From Fallopia convolvulus (taxonomy: Eukaryota; Streptophyta; Magnoliopsida; Caryophyllales; Polygonaceae), in contig OZ024736.1 in assembly GCA_964016875.1 (NCBI GenBank), positions 7,509,518-7,573,517 of the forward strand: a DNA stretch of 64,000 nucleotides, given 5' to 3'. The position numbers were made by a program, and so were the translations under genes. Positions 21,883-33,838 of the stretch are shown in pieces. The notes below the pieces were generated by a model. It was given only the letters and a program-made list of their open reading frames with translations, searched no databases and had not been told where the DNA came from. How positions within the stretch are numbered: position 1 is the stretch's first letter; each line of letters starts with the position of its first letter.

Positions 21883-23064
21883 TGATACGTGATTGCCTCA
21901 GATTACTCCTTATTGATCAAGCATATGACCTCACAAGATCCCCAATTGCCTTGTAATTCAATCTCTAACCTGATTTCACTTTCAAAGTTAATGACTTGTC
22001 TTGCAAGCAAACTGATTTTCTCGAATTTAGTGAAGAACAAATGGATTCAGATTCAATAGGATAAATAAAATAGATAGTTTAATTGAATTGGCTCTAACGC
22101 TAAATTCAATTGATGAACTAGGTTTGGTCTTTAACAATCAAACTAGAACTAAACTAAGTGATTAAGCTAATGAAACAAATCTGAAAATTAAAACTTGAGA
22201 GTGAGAGAGAGAAATTGAGTGATTGATGATGATCGATCTTGATTGCTAGAACACAATATTGTTTTAATGGCCCAAAAGAAAGATTTAAACCATTCTAGGT
22301 TAAATCTCTCTTCAAGCTGATTTTTATTAAGTGAAAGCAAAGCTATTATAAGGATTACAAGGTAGAGTCTCTTTGGAGAGCAAGACAAGGGTCGACCTTA
22401 GAAGGGTAGAATGGTCCTTTACATCCCAAGGTAACTTATTATATAGCTAAAACTCCTATCTAAGTTCCCTTATCTAAATAAATCAAATAAATAATTATCT
22501 GGCTTATAAGATAAGAAAACTATACCTAACAAACTCAAAAGATATTAATAATACGAGAGATAAAATAATCAGCCAACTAACAAGATGCCTAGGTTGAAAA
22601 TCTCATCCTTTATTGTCTAACAAACTCAACTATAATATAATAATATAGGATAGATATTTTGCTTTCTTAGATTGGTCAAGTCAAAGAGTTGACTAAGACC
22701 ACATGTAATATCTTATTTGACCCGGTCACTTACTAAATTCAACCCTAAAGTAAGACAAGCTATTCCATGTTTATAAAATAGGAATTGGTGGAAGACAAGG
22801 CCCAAAACCAACATGGATGGCACCCCATCTAAGTGAAACTTGGCCCATAGAAATCAAGTAATGGATTCTAGGCTTGTTTGATGTTGAATCATAGCAACCC
22901 ATCTCTTCTTGTTGGACTCTTCAACTATGGCTGCCAAACGAACTAGAATGGATCTTGTTCTTTGAGCAATCTTCTTAGCTCTACTTCTTGTTATTAGTCC
23001 ATCAGAGGGTACTCGAATCAACTCCTTGACGTCGGTGGGAGACATGGCTGGATTCACTGCATCA
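21883..23064 (-). repeat. 3' LTR of a third CRM-like Gypsy copy
   Basis: Starts TGATACGTGATTGCC, ends TTCACTGCATCA, and is homologous along its length to 1914-3066 but clearly more diverged. It still encodes the polyprotein C-terminus in an open frame (22854-23064; ELIRVPSDGLITRSRAKKIA). Confidence 0.82.
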
Positions 23065-23117
23065 TTCTCCTCCACTTGAGCTCGAATCGTCTCTGATTCG
23101 ACGTCGGAATCTAGGTC
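23065..23117 (-). pseudogene. Integrase-tail fragment, first part
   Basis: Matches 3067-3119 of the 8.8-kb element ('ttctcctccacttgagct' onward). It is cut at 23117 by an LTR insertion and resumes at 26147 ('ttggcacataaagtgaaaga'). Confidence 0.75.
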
Positions 23118-26100
23118 TGATGTGATCATATTTTGAGTAGTTTGCATATGCATTTAGGTGTAGTTTTTCCTCTTTATAGGTTTAGGGGTGTTTTTGTGTT
23201 GAACGTTGTACTATTCGTAGTATGGAGGTTGATGAGCACTTTTATGTCGTGGTAAAAGCGTCATCAAAGAAATATCCTAACTTCCGAACCTAAGTATAGT
23301 GGAAGCAAGGGTTGTACCCACAGAGACTCAAATTTCTCGTTTTTAATTAATATTACTAAGTAATAAAAGGGGATTTTTAGAATTCAAACTATTAATCTAA
23401 GTAAATAAAACAAAGCAAGTAAAATAATTGAGAATTCAAATAGAAAGAAAGCGTCCAACTAGCTTCATATCCATTGCATACATGATTATTGATCCTTGAT
23501 TATTCTTATTTCAATTCCCTTGGCTAAACTATTGTGAATTCTTGGAATTTAAGCTTAATGTGGTTATTAATATACACCGTCTTTAATAACCTTTTAACCA
23601 ATTAACCTAGAAAATCTTCTATGTCAAATTAATCATGCAAATTAGTTCACAACATTCAATAGAAACATATTTCATAAATTCCACCGTCTATTTATGAAGT
23701 TTTGTGATTGAATTCTCCTCCTTTGATTAATCTGATTCCACCGAATGTAAGTTTAATCAAAGGATTTATCCATGAACAACCAAATTCCACCATATATTTA
23801 ATTATTCTAGTTGTAATTCAACCTAGAAATAGAATAGGTGATCAAACTATTATAATCCTAAGCGAATCTAATCAATTAAGCATAAAGTAATTCAATCTAG
23901 TCAAGGCAAATCGAAATAATTCAAATCTCACAAACAATCATGCATACAGTTTCAGCTAACTAGTTGGACATGGTAAATTAGCTAGAAAACGACATTAAAG
24001 AAGAAAATCAACTTACAAGAGTTAAGTTTCTCTTCAATTTTGCAATCTAGGGTTTTTGTCTCCCAATAATCTCTCTAAAGTTGAATAGGTAGAAAATAAT
24101 GCATAACCTCTAAAATAAAACCCTAAAAGAGTACTTATATCATATCCAAAAACATCCTAAAATAATATAATTAGTCGGCCTAAAGATAAACCGAAGTCAA
24201 AATCAGCGTCGGATCAACGCGTGCTGGGTTTGACACTTGGGAGCGCGGTCGCGCTCCGACCCACTTTGCCCGCGCTTAAGCCTCAGCATTCAAGTGACAC
24301 TTTAGAGGCTGTTTTGACCCCCTTCGAGTTAGGATTTGGACTTGGAGTAAAAATATGAATTGTAGCTCGAGTTAGCTTTCCTGCGATACCAATTAATTCA
24401 GCTCCATCCGACCACTGTAGCTCCCAAACTAAGAATTGCAAGATAGAGGTGTCAAAACAAGACTCTAATACATGACCCGGGTTTAAGCTTTTTATCCCTC
24501 AAGCTCTTGGGCCTTAGCTCTTCTAATCTTCACTTGTATCACTCTAAGCTTCATCTTGATCCTCCACAATCATCTAAGATCCATCCCGTCCATGCTTGTT
24601 TACCTAAAGATCTGCAAAACTGAACAAAACAAGTGCAAAACCCGAATTTCCTAGAAAACCTAAGAACTAGACTAAACTAAGCTAAAACCATGCAAAATAA
24701 ACATAAATATGCATCCTAAACACTATCTAAATGCAAGCTATCAGAGGTCTACACACCTTGTTGTTGTGTTTTCAGGTCTTTAGGTGGTGTTTTTGGAGTC
24801 TTAACGGATATGTGGAGAAGCTAAGGAGGTGATGAAGTGTTGAGCATGGTCTATGGGAGGCTTTCTAATGATCATCACGGGCGTAACAAGGAGTATCAAG
24901 ATTGTGACAAGAAGGAGATACGATTTGGCTAAGTAAAAGTGAAGAAATAAGGCACTGAAGGATCATCACGGTCGTGACGATGGACAACATTGACAGTTTT
25001 TGCTTGTCACGGGTGTGACGATGGTCGTCACGGACGTGATGATGAGTGGCTCCTTATTTTAGACTTTGTGCTTATTGTTTTTGGGCCCAAGTTTGCTTGG
25101 ATTTTGGATGGGCTTTAATATTAGTAGTTTATTTATTATTTTAACTCCTTGGAAGACAAGTTGGAGGATTATTATGCATTTTTATTATTCTATTTTCAAG
25201 TAGAGAGGGGAAGAGACAATTTCTATGGTTTTTAGGTCTACACTCTTTCGCTTTGGAGATTTGCTTTGCACTTTAGATCTAATTGTTCTTGCAATTGAAT
25301 TATTAGTAAGTTACTCTCATTCAATACTGTTCATATTCCAAATTCCATGTCTAATTTCATTGCTTTGATCATGAGTTCAATTATGCTAGGCTAAGTTCTA
25401 TATCGTTCTAGGGTTTGGTTGATCCCAACGATGTGAAGCAGACAATACCATTTGCTTGAATTGAGTTGGAAAACTAGTATGATTTGATTCTAGGGGCTTA
25501 ATATAATAGGTTTAAACTTGTTAGAGTCTTTTTTAGGTTGCACCTCGAGAGGTGGTGGCCTAAGTGAGTAAACAAAATAGAGAGAACACATCGAGAGATG
25601 GTCTATCTATTTGGAAAAACTAGAATTGAACTTGAGATTAGTTTCTCATGTGATTAGTTGTCATAAAATTTCTAGATATTTGAGTCAAGTTTGATGCATC
25701 AGGAGAGTGGGACAAGTTTGGTTTACCATCTAGATTTTTAAGTTCTTAAGGGGTTTCTATCGAGGTTTTGTTTCGTTACGAGAGTGGGTTCTTAATTTGA
25801 TAGAAGTACATTTAGTTAAACTTTGAGAAAATTTAATTTATGACATTAGACAATTACCTTCATAACAAAATATCCAACTCAGTTTAGGTAAAAGTGGGAT
25901 TCAATTTCCGTGGATCAAAGTTGTGGGGATTCCTTGCCTTGGAACTTTGCATTCTCATATATTTTTCATTCTCATTATTTACTTGTTGTGCTTGATTTCA
26001 TATTTAGAATTACACCAAAAATCATTATATTTGGCTTAGGAACTAGTTTCTAGAATTAGCTGAAGAAGAAATAATACCCGTGAATTCTGATCTAATACTA

Positions 26101-26146
26101 CGACTAATCTCGTATTCTTGCGAGTGTGTGGGAAATCATCACATCA
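23118..26146. mobile_element. Solo LTR (outer), itself interrupted
   Basis: Begins TGATGTGATCAT and ends ATCATCACATCA, and removing it restores the integrase-tail sequence seen at 3100-3140. Flanking 5-mers AGGTC (23113-23117) and AGTTT (26147-26151) are a decayed target duplication; the uninterrupted relative has AAATC. The length without the nested insertion is about 1510 bp. No coding content. Confidence 0.72.
23230..24743 (-). mobile_element. Solo LTR (inner), TGATGAGC...AAGCTATCA
   Basis: 1514 bp flanked by exact 5-bp duplications GAGGT (23225-23229 and 24744-24748), so it is complete. Its reverse complement starts TGATAGCTTGCAT, as does the LTR fragment at 1081. No internal retroelement domain remains, so it arose by LTR-LTR recombination. 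Confidence 0.85.
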
Positions 26147-26151
26147 AGTTT

Positions 26152-26364
26152 TGGCACATAAAGTGAAAGATCAACCACATTATTGAAGGGTGTAGCCTTC
26201 CATTTTTAGGAGATGTTGGCTTTTATAGGAGATTTATTAAGGATTTCTATAAAAATTGCTAATCTGTTAACTAACCTAGTATTGAAGGATGTAGCGTTCC
26301 ATTTTTCTCCCGAATGTCTTGAGTCATTTAAAAGGTTGAAAAAGGAGTTGGTGTCTGCCCCTAT
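26152..26364 (+). pseudogene. RT C-terminal fragment of a Tat/Athila-like Gypsy
   Basis: Plus-strand words GDVGFYRRFIKDFYK (across a frameshift), NLVLKDVAFHFSPECLESFK and RLKKELVSAPI match the RT thumb / RNase H junction of Tat/Athila-type Gypsy. About 26147-26190 still belongs to the integrase tail of the minus-strand element, so the join is chimeric. The block 'gtagc(c/g)ttccattttt' occurs twice (26193 and 26290), perhaps marking the join. Confidence 0.7.
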
Positions 26365-27984
26365 TGATAACGGTGAATTTGGTCGTGCAAATCACGGCTA
26401 TGTAAAAGAATCCAAACTAACTAAGAATCGTAGTTTTTAGGATGTCCGAGTTGAATCCGCAGGGAGGTAGATTGATCGCTTTGTGTGAATTTTATGTCAA
26501 ATCAAGTAGCAAGGGGGTATTAAAGTTTGGTTTTTATAAGTTTGGGAAAAAAAGCTTAGTCAAACAAGTATCCGCATTTGATTGATAAGTTGATCATATA
26601 TTTCATTCAAAATCACATGCATATGGAACTTCCAATTTCTTTTCAAACAATCAATACCACAACCAGATACTATCAATCCTAACTAATTGAATAACCCTGA
26701 AACCATCAAGATTCAACTCAAAAGCAATAATAAGGATATGAATATAATCAGGATACAATTCTATCATAAAACACCAACTTTTATGCTAGATTGCAGTTCA
26801 ACTCTCCTTCTCCATAAGACTATCATAACCAAATACTAGTTCGATGCAGTTGCTACTATGAAATAGAGAAACTCAACCACTAGTTCTCTAGATCTAGCAA
26901 TAGAGATATAATAACAACAACCCTAGAAATTGTTGAAATCAATCAATTAAGCAATTCAAACAAGAGAGAAGAATAGTTCCAAGCAATAGATTACGAAATA
27001 GAAATCTCACAACTAGTAATCAAACGAAGCTTCAACTATATGACTAAGAAAATAGGGCTTAGTTTTCCATGAAAGTAGTAATCTCCAAAAGCATGAAAAG
27101 TAGAATATGATATGGGAAAAAATACTCAAAATAATACCAACTTTTGTCTATTGACCTAAAATAATACGAACTTTTAAATTGACCAAAAATAATACTAACT
27201 TTCATTATATTAACAAAAATAGTACAAAGACATTTTCGTTGGATATTTCGGCAAAACATATCACGTGTCTATCAAAATTTGTTGACTAAACATTAAAAAA
27301 TATTGATGACTATGATTTTGATGTGATTATTACTCAATATCATCATATAAATTACCATTTCGCATATAAATAGTATCGATTTACATTATATAAATTATCA
27401 TTTCACCTTGTGGCATCAACAAAAATTAGTATTATTAATGACCAACCAACATATTTCAATGTCCACATCACATATTTTGCCAACATTTTCACAAAAAACA
27501 CCGTTATACTATTCTTGGTTAATATAATGAAAGTTAGTATTATTTTAGTTACTATATGAAAGTTCATTTTACTTTTAGTCAATTTTAAAGTTCTTATTAT
27601 TTTAAGTCAATAGGCAAAAATTGATATTATTTTGAGTAATGTTTTCTATGATAAGACAGGTGCAACTCTCTAAAACATAATATAACAAGCAAGGTCTCCA
27701 AAAGTATATTCAAAAATTAATAAGTCGGAATAAAACTGACATAGATAAAGCCAACCAGAATAGAAGACATGGTGAGTAAAGATTCTCCGCACTATCAAAG
27801 GCGGCGGTCGCCACCAGCACCAGAAACGCCATCTTCTTCTTTTCTTCAATCCAGCTCTAAGTCCAACATAGTGTATCTTCAGGTCTTCTTCCTCCCAGCT
27901 GTAAATAGTCTTCAAAACACCTAAAAACACCATTAAACATATGCTAAAACCCCATCTAAATACACAATATAATTGTGCATATCA
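26365..27984. mobile_element. Solo LTR inserted in the Tat/Athila-like pol
   Basis: Begins TGATAACGG and ends GTGCATATCA. Flanking 5-mers are CCTAT (26360-26364) and TCTAT (27985-27989), one mismatch. Removing the insert joins KKELVSAPI to MQSPN-DLPFEVMCDASDF, restoring the expected protein order. It contains a nested MITE. Confidence 0.65.
27114..27647. mobile_element. MITE with long terminal inverted repeats
   Basis: The left end 'actcaaaataatacc' and the next 100 bp are mirrored at the right end ('attattttgagtaat' at about 27626). The arms are imperfect but extend over more than 100 bp. The target duplication is unclear (an 'atgat' word on both sides). No coding potential. Confidence 0.6.
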
Positions 27985-28760
27985 TCTATCATGCAATCTC
28001 CAAACTAGGACCTCCCATTTGAGGTCATGTGTGATGCTAGTGATTTTGCTGTTGATGCTGTCGTTGGCCAAAGGAAAAACAAGAAGCTTTATGTTGTTGG
28101 TGGTTGAACACTTGTCTAGGCTCCCTTTGGAGCAAATTGAGGAGAAGAACGGTGAAATTCCTATTGATGATTCCTTCCCTGGCGACCATTTATTTGCCAT
28201 CACTTTGACTCATGAGATAGAAGAAGTGAGACGTCTTCCTGATGAAGATACTCCCTGGTATGCTAATTTTGTGAATTATCTTGTTTGTTGAGAGCTTCCA
28301 GCGGGTCTTAAATATCATCAAAAAAAGAAATTCCTACATGATGTGCACCGATTTTATTGGGATGAGCCCTTTCTCTTCAAATAGGGCAGTGACATTATTT
28401 AGAAGATGCATTCCTTATGAAGAAGTTGAGAGTGTGATCCGGCAAAATCATGCAAAAGCTTTCAAGACTACGGCAAAAATTCTTGAATCCGGTCTCTATT
28501 GGCCTACTATGTTTAAGGATGTGCAAAAATTTGTCGTGTCTTGTGATGAGTGCCAACGAGCAGGGAATATTTCTTGGAAGAATGAGATGCCACTTAATGA
28601 TATTTTGGAGATTGAGCTCTTTGATTTTTGGGGAATTGACTTCATGGGTCCTTTTCCTAATTTCGGACCTTACAAATACATTCTTGTGGTAGTAGACTAT
28701 GCCTCTAAGTGGGTGGAATCCATTGCGACTCCTACTAATGATTCTAGAATGATAGCTGAT
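27985..28760 (+). pseudogene. RNase H fragments and integrase N-terminal half, Tat/Athila-like
   Basis: RNase H words DLPFEVMCDASDFAVDAVVG and QRKNKKL are joined, by internal deletion, to VVEHLSRLPLEQ. Then come LPDEDTPWYANFVNYLVC and, in a shifted frame from 28281, an integrase with zinc-binding region (CIPYEEVESVIRQNH, FVVSCDECQR) and first catalytic Asp (FDFWGIDFMGPFP), then KWVESIATPTNDSRM. The integrase is interrupted by the minisatellite right after this point. Confidence 0.8.
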
Positions 28761-29348
28761 CGAAACAATCTATCCACCCCAAGCTCCCCGATTGGGGTTG
28801 GAGACAATCTAGTGAGATCGCGATCACTAGGAGATTGCTCCTAGTGATTACTGTCTCGCTAGATTGTTTCCAACCCCAAGCGAGGATCTTGGGGATGATA
28901 GATTGTTGCGATCACTCGGGATTGTTCCCAGTGATCGCGATCTCCCTAGATTGTTTCCAACCCCAAGCGGGGATCTTGGAGAGGATAGATTGTTGCGATC
29001 ACTCAGGATTGCTCCTAGTGATCGCGGTCTCGCTAGATTGTTTCCAACCCCAAGCGGGAAGCTTGGGGAGGATAGATTGTTGCGATCACTCGGGATTGCT
29101 CCCAATGATCGAGGTCTCGCTAGATTGTTCCCAACCCCAAGCAGGGAGCTCGGGGAGGATAGATTGTTGCGATCACACATGATTGCTCACAGTGATCGGG
29201 GTCTTGCTAGATTGTTTCCAACATCAACCGGGGAGCTTGGGGAGGATAGATTGTTGCGATCACTCGAGATTGCTCCCAGTGATCACAATCTTGCTAGATT
29301 GTTTCTAACCCCAAGCGGGGTGCTTGGGGAGGATAGATTGTTGCAATC
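28757..29348. repeat. 87-bp minisatellite inside integrase
   Basis: Units starting AGATTGTTTCCAACC occur at 28861, 28948, 29035, 29122, 29209 and 29296, exactly 87 bp apart. A preceding stretch (28757-28860) reads as a unit in inverted orientation. Each unit has two dyads: CCCCAAGC/GCTTGGGG, and GATCACT...AGTGATC with an inner GGGA/TCCC. As 87 is 29 codons, frames pass through unbroken: plus 28864-29586, plus 28835-29182, minus 28848-29180. These frames are consequences of the repeat, not evidence of genes. Confidence 0.92.
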
Positions 29349-29581
29349 AGTAGCCAAGTTTATGAAGTCCACCATCTTCCCTAGATTCGGAGTTCCTCGT
29401 GTTCTTATTAGTGATGGAGGATCACATTTCATTGAGATGAGCTTTGAAGAACTTTTGAGGAAGTATGGGGTAAATCACCGAATTGCTACTCCCTACCATT
29501 CTCAAACAAGTGGTCAAGTTGAGGTCTCTAATCGGCAAATCAAGAGCATCTTGGAGAAAACTGTGTCCCGATCAAGGAAGG
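29349..29581 (+). pseudogene. Integrase C-terminal half after the minisatellite
   Basis: Reads SVAKFMKSTIFPRFGVPRVL, then ISDGGSHF (second catalytic Asp) and YHSQTSGQVEVSNRQIKSIL (catalytic Glu). It ends abruptly at the start of another LTR (29582). Confidence 0.82.
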
Positions 29582-30723
29582 TGTAACATCCCCGACCTAA
29601 GTGCATACATCATTTTGCTTTCATATAATATTAGTAGCATATGCATGACATTTTGGCATGATATATAGTGGATTTAAAAAACTAATATTTATTTTCTAAT
29701 TATATTTATTATATTGTAAACAAAAATCTAACTAAAAGTTAATTAATAATTATTTCAAGGTAAAGTTTATAGTAAAAGATATTTCAGGATAAAAACGAGA
29801 TTTTTCTTAATTAAATGCCGACTTTGAAGTCTTATATATTTGTGAGATGATGATTCTTCATATTAAGTCTACAGAAAAAAAAACGAGAGGTGAAAGAAGA
29901 AGAACAAGAGGATTTTGGTGGTATGGTTTTTGTTTGCTGGATCTGGTGCAAGATCTCTTCTATCGGGTTTTAATCTCGAAGTACAAGCGTGATTTGGTAA
30001 GTTGTAATTAGTTATTGGTTTATTTGGATTTTATTGATTTTTTCCAAATCTAGATCTACATGTTATTTTAATTTGAAAATCAGTCGATTTATAGTTCTCA
30101 AAGGATGATTTTGATATTGGATTTATATTTGGTAAAAGATTTCAGACTCATTTTATGGTTTTGTTTTGTAATGATATTATGAAGATCTTTTTATCAAGTT
30201 TTACCAAAAGATTTGAACTAGAAAAATATTCTTCTATACATATAGTTTATTGTTGTCAAGTTCTAAAGGATTTAGAATTATGCACAAGAAGTTATAATGC
30301 ATACTGACATTTCATTGCTTTTGGGATTAAAGTTTGTAAGGGTAAATAGGTTGTTTTTGCATTGGGTTATATATAGGAACACAATCATAGATCGTGCTCA
30401 AAGAAAAGAGAGAGAATATAGTATATGTCTTAAGCAGGTGAGTATAGACCGGATATTAAACCATATGTGCTATATGAATATATGTGCTATATGAGTTATA
30501 TGGATATGTGTGCTATATGAGTTATATGGATATATGTGTTATATGTGATAGTTGTTAGTTTTAGACTATGTTGTTAGTTGAATGTTAGATTCGGCTCTTG
30601 TAGAACCCGAATGGTAGTCAAGATAGTCTGAGTAGACCCCGAAGGGTAATCTCATGAGTAGACCCGGAGGTAATCTCGTTGGGTGTAGACCACAAAGGTA
30701 ATCACTGTCGAATAGTTAGTTTA

Positions 30724-31940
30724 TGTTAGAAAAAAGTAAACTTTATGCATAAACAAAACATGGATTAATAAAGACAACGAGTCACTCAATGAGATCGAAC
30801 TTTCCTTCAACGTTTACTTCCCCTATTAATGCCAAGGGTTCAACCACAATAACGTTGTGAGATAAAATGTTCCTATATAATGAACATGTGGCAATCATGT
30901 ATCATCATTGCATATATACGCACCTTGTTCTTCAATAAGTGTTTGCATTTGATTTGGAAAACCTCAAAATACAATCTTGTGAATTCACACAAACTCTCGA
31001 ACCTATCTTTGGAGAGACGCCCACCCCTATTTATAGGCAAAGAGGAGTGGTGGTTATAGAAATAGAAATTAGTAGTTAAATTAGTTAAGAAAATTAAGGA
31101 GGAAACAAGGGAGTTTGTTATAACTAACTTTGTTTACTTCCCTTAACAACTTTTTGAAATTTAAATCCATCCTTATCCAAACTCTTAAGACAAAGCCCAA
31201 AATGGCCCATTAGCCATGCGGCCCAATAACCTTGGTAGAGCTAGGTTCGAGCTAGCTTAGCTAGCCATCACTCCCAAAATATAAAATTTATATAACATTT
31301 ATATATAGCTTAGTGAAGCTACCGCGGACCCAAAAAGTCAATGCTTGAGCTCAAACCGAGTTAAAACCCTAAACCAGCTCAAACATGAGCTAGCTTATTC
31401 TAGGTGTTCCAAGCTTTGGCTAGCTCTCAATTTTTGCCACAAAGTCTTAGAGCTTCATTTCTCACTATATAAATCATAACCAATTAAAATACCAAAATTG
31501 GCTAAACATACAAAACAAGGCAAAACAATGCCTACGTCTCGCCTAGGGTTTGGCCGCATAGGCACGCGCGTGCTTTCGGTGCCACAACGCACCAACGCCG
31601 ATGTCCAGCATCCAGCACGCGCCCTCAACATCACCCAGTGCTTGGAACATGCGAGTTTTGCTACGCCCTCACCCCTTGGCACATGCCACTGTCGAGACCC
31701 GCGTTGGTTTTACCGAGCAAGGGCGCGCCCATTCGCACCGTTGTCTCTAGGCCAACACCTAGTGCCCCTCCAATCCTCCTATGATTCCTCTTTCTATTTC
31801 AACCCTTAGAAATACTTTAGGGCCGATCACTAGGCCGTGCCTCCCATACACCCTATGCCTAAGTGCCCTTAGTAATTCTCACATTTAAACATTCATAACC
31901 CACACCAAATGGATTGATGACTTTTCACAAATCACCAACA
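30724..31940 (-). repeat. 3' LTR of a Copia element
   Basis: Starts TGTTAGAAAAAAG and ends CACCAACA, with TGTT/AACA inverted termini. It is followed by TTCCTCCCCC, the complement of a polypurine tract, which sets minus orientation. It holds a GC-rich block (31500-31760); frames read there (31455-31682, 31498-31809) show no domain. Confidence 0.68.
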
Positions 31941-32615
31941 TTCCTCCCCCATTTGTGGAACGTCATAAAGATGAATTTATTTTGACAAACTCTATGTATA
32001 GAAATAAATGTCCTTGGACTTGAATTTATAACTTGTAACAATTACAATCATGCACTAAAGAATCGTGGTGTTCTAAGAATTGAACCACATCAACTTGTCT
32101 AAGTACATGTAGTAAGAATTATACATGAGTTACATAGCGTATATAGGCTATCCTTGACGCTTTATGCTCTTGCGTCCCATATCTTTTTCACATATGCTTA
32201 TAGACGAGTCATCCTTGAACTCTCTTGGAAGAAGCCTTACACTTATACATATGCTTAGTTGAATTTTCTAACTTGCACCTACAATTGCAATTTCCAAAAA
32301 CTCATTAATGAAAACATTGTTTCAAAACTTCCTTTACATGTAGGCTGGAGCAAATACCTTGATGGGAATTTTGTATGCTCTCCAACTCTATGTCTTTGGC
32401 CTACCACATTGAATTCAGCCCTACACCTTTCGATAAGGGTGAATTGGGCGTCCAAATCATAGGGTCTCTTAGGATTTTAACCCCATCCCTCGCGATGCCT
32501 TGTACACCAAATCTTTTGCTAAACTCTTGGTTAAGTGATCGGCAAGGTTATTGTGTGTTCTCACAAAGACAACCGAGATGACTCCATGTGTGATCAATAC
32601 TAGATTCATATATGA
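31941..32615 (-). pseudogene. Copia 3' internal fragment with RNase H tail
   Basis: On the minus strand 32469-32581 encodes HNNLADHLTKSLAKDLVYKA followed by SRGMGLKS and a stop, the standard C-terminus of Copia pol. The rest down to the LTR is 3' untranslated. The 5' side is truncated near 32615. Confidence 0.75.
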
Positions 32616-32623
32616 CATATATG

Positions 32624-32787
32624 CACTGTTCAAAAAATCCCTTCTAGGCCCCGCCTAGACGCTGGAAGGTCCTAACACGCCTAGCCGTCCACACCGCCTA
32701 GGCACCCGTCTAGGACCGCCTAAGCCACCGTTCAGGCTGTCTAGGCGCTAGGCGGTCCCTCTCCGCCTAGCGTTTTTTAGAACATTG
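32624..32787. mobile_element. 164-bp hAT-type MITE
   Basis: Exact 8-bp duplications CATATATG at 32616-32623 and 32788-32795; ends CACTGTTCAAAAAA / TTTTTTAGAACATTG. The interior is rich in CGCCTAG words. Too short to code. Confidence 0.88.
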
Positions 32788-33216
32788 CATATATGTGATA
32801 AGTATGTATATATATGTACATGGACTAAATGTTTGACTCTGTGTGAAATAATTGATGATGGTTTATATTCACTGAGTATGCGACTCACGTAAATCGTAAA
32901 ATAATTTTTCAGGTTCAGCTAGATTTTATTGAGATGTGTCTCTTTTAGAGGTCACATTCATACAGGTCAGCCGGCTGAAGCTCAATGCAACTTTCTCCTC
33001 CTCATTTTGCATCTTTGACATATGAGTTGTAATAGAAGTTAGAGTAATAGATGTATTAGTATAAGAAGTAACTACATGTAAGTGTATGTGTGCAACCTTG
33101 TATGGTTGTTAATTTCTATTTTGTGCTTACATGGATAGTTGTTATATGTGAATTATCTGTCTATGCAAGAAATAACTTATTACTAAGCATATTTCATAGG
33201 GTATAAGGGTGTGACA

Positions 33217-33423
33217 GCTAGTTTTTGGCATCAAAGCAGGGATATAATTCTTTAGGGCATTCTGCATTCATAAGCATATGTATTTGACATTAGAATTACA
33301 TTCATGATGCATAAAGGAGAGAAGGTTCAGCCGTGCCAGTTAGGGTATAGAAGCATTTCACACAACACTACATGAACATACATTTCATACACATGGACCA
33401 CTGGAAGAGGAATTATAGAGGAA
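33217..33423 (+). other. PBS-like site and short leader of the Tekay-like element
   Basis: 'tttttggcatcaaagcagg' at 33222-33240 is a decayed TTTGGTATCAGAGC primer-binding site right after the LTR. Most of gag is missing. Confidence 0.5.
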
Positions 33424-33838
33424 ATGGTAAAGGTTCATACGGTATATCGAAATTTTATAATACGAGTGGGTACAATAGAGTTACCAACTAATATGATTTT
33501 GTTGTTCCTGTATGAGTTTGATGTTATATTGGGCATGGATTGGTTGTCAAGACACCATGCTAAAGTGGACTGTTATTATACCAAAGAGTTAGTAATAGAA
33601 TCGCCTAGAAAATCTAGAGTGGTTTTCTATGGTGAAAGACAAATGGTACCCACTTACTTAATATCTGCAATAATGACTTTTTGCATGATCAGAGAGGGAT
33701 GTGAGGCATATTCGGCCCATGTTATAGACCGTACAGTTGAATGTGATGTGGTTGGAGATATTCTAGTTGTTAAAGATTATCCTAATGTATTTCCAAAGGA
33801 TCTTCCAAGATTGCCACCTAATAGATAGATAGAGTTTA
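33424..33838 (+). pseudogene. Tekay-like protease and linker
   Basis: The 134-residue frame holds DVILGMDWLSRHHAKVDCYY and the linker words YPNVFPKDLPRLPPNR that join protease to RT in Tekay/Del-type chromoviruses. The N-terminal half of the protease, including the DSG box, is missing. Confidence 0.8.

Larger units (their letters stand above)
29582..33216 (+). repeat. 5' LTR of a Tekay-like Gypsy, interrupted by two insertions
   Basis: Starts TGTAACATCCCCGACC and ends GGGTGTGACA at 33216, followed by a PBS-like sequence. Inside are a Copia fragment (30724-about 32615) and a MITE (32624-32787), so the original LTR was about 1.5 kb. Short internal repeats 'gtagacc..gaagg.taatc' lie at 30630-30700. 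Confidence 0.7.

Noticed and set aside
28835..29182. Additional open frames in both strands across the minisatellite
   Set aside because: A repeat with a period divisible by three gives open frames automatically; no evidence of translation.
28757..29348. CRISPR-like array
   Set aside because: Units are contiguous 87-bp repeats without distinct spacers, in a plant retroelement.
31455..31809. Opposed 75- and 103-codon frames
   Set aside because: Lie in the GC-rich part of a Copia LTR; no similarity recognised.
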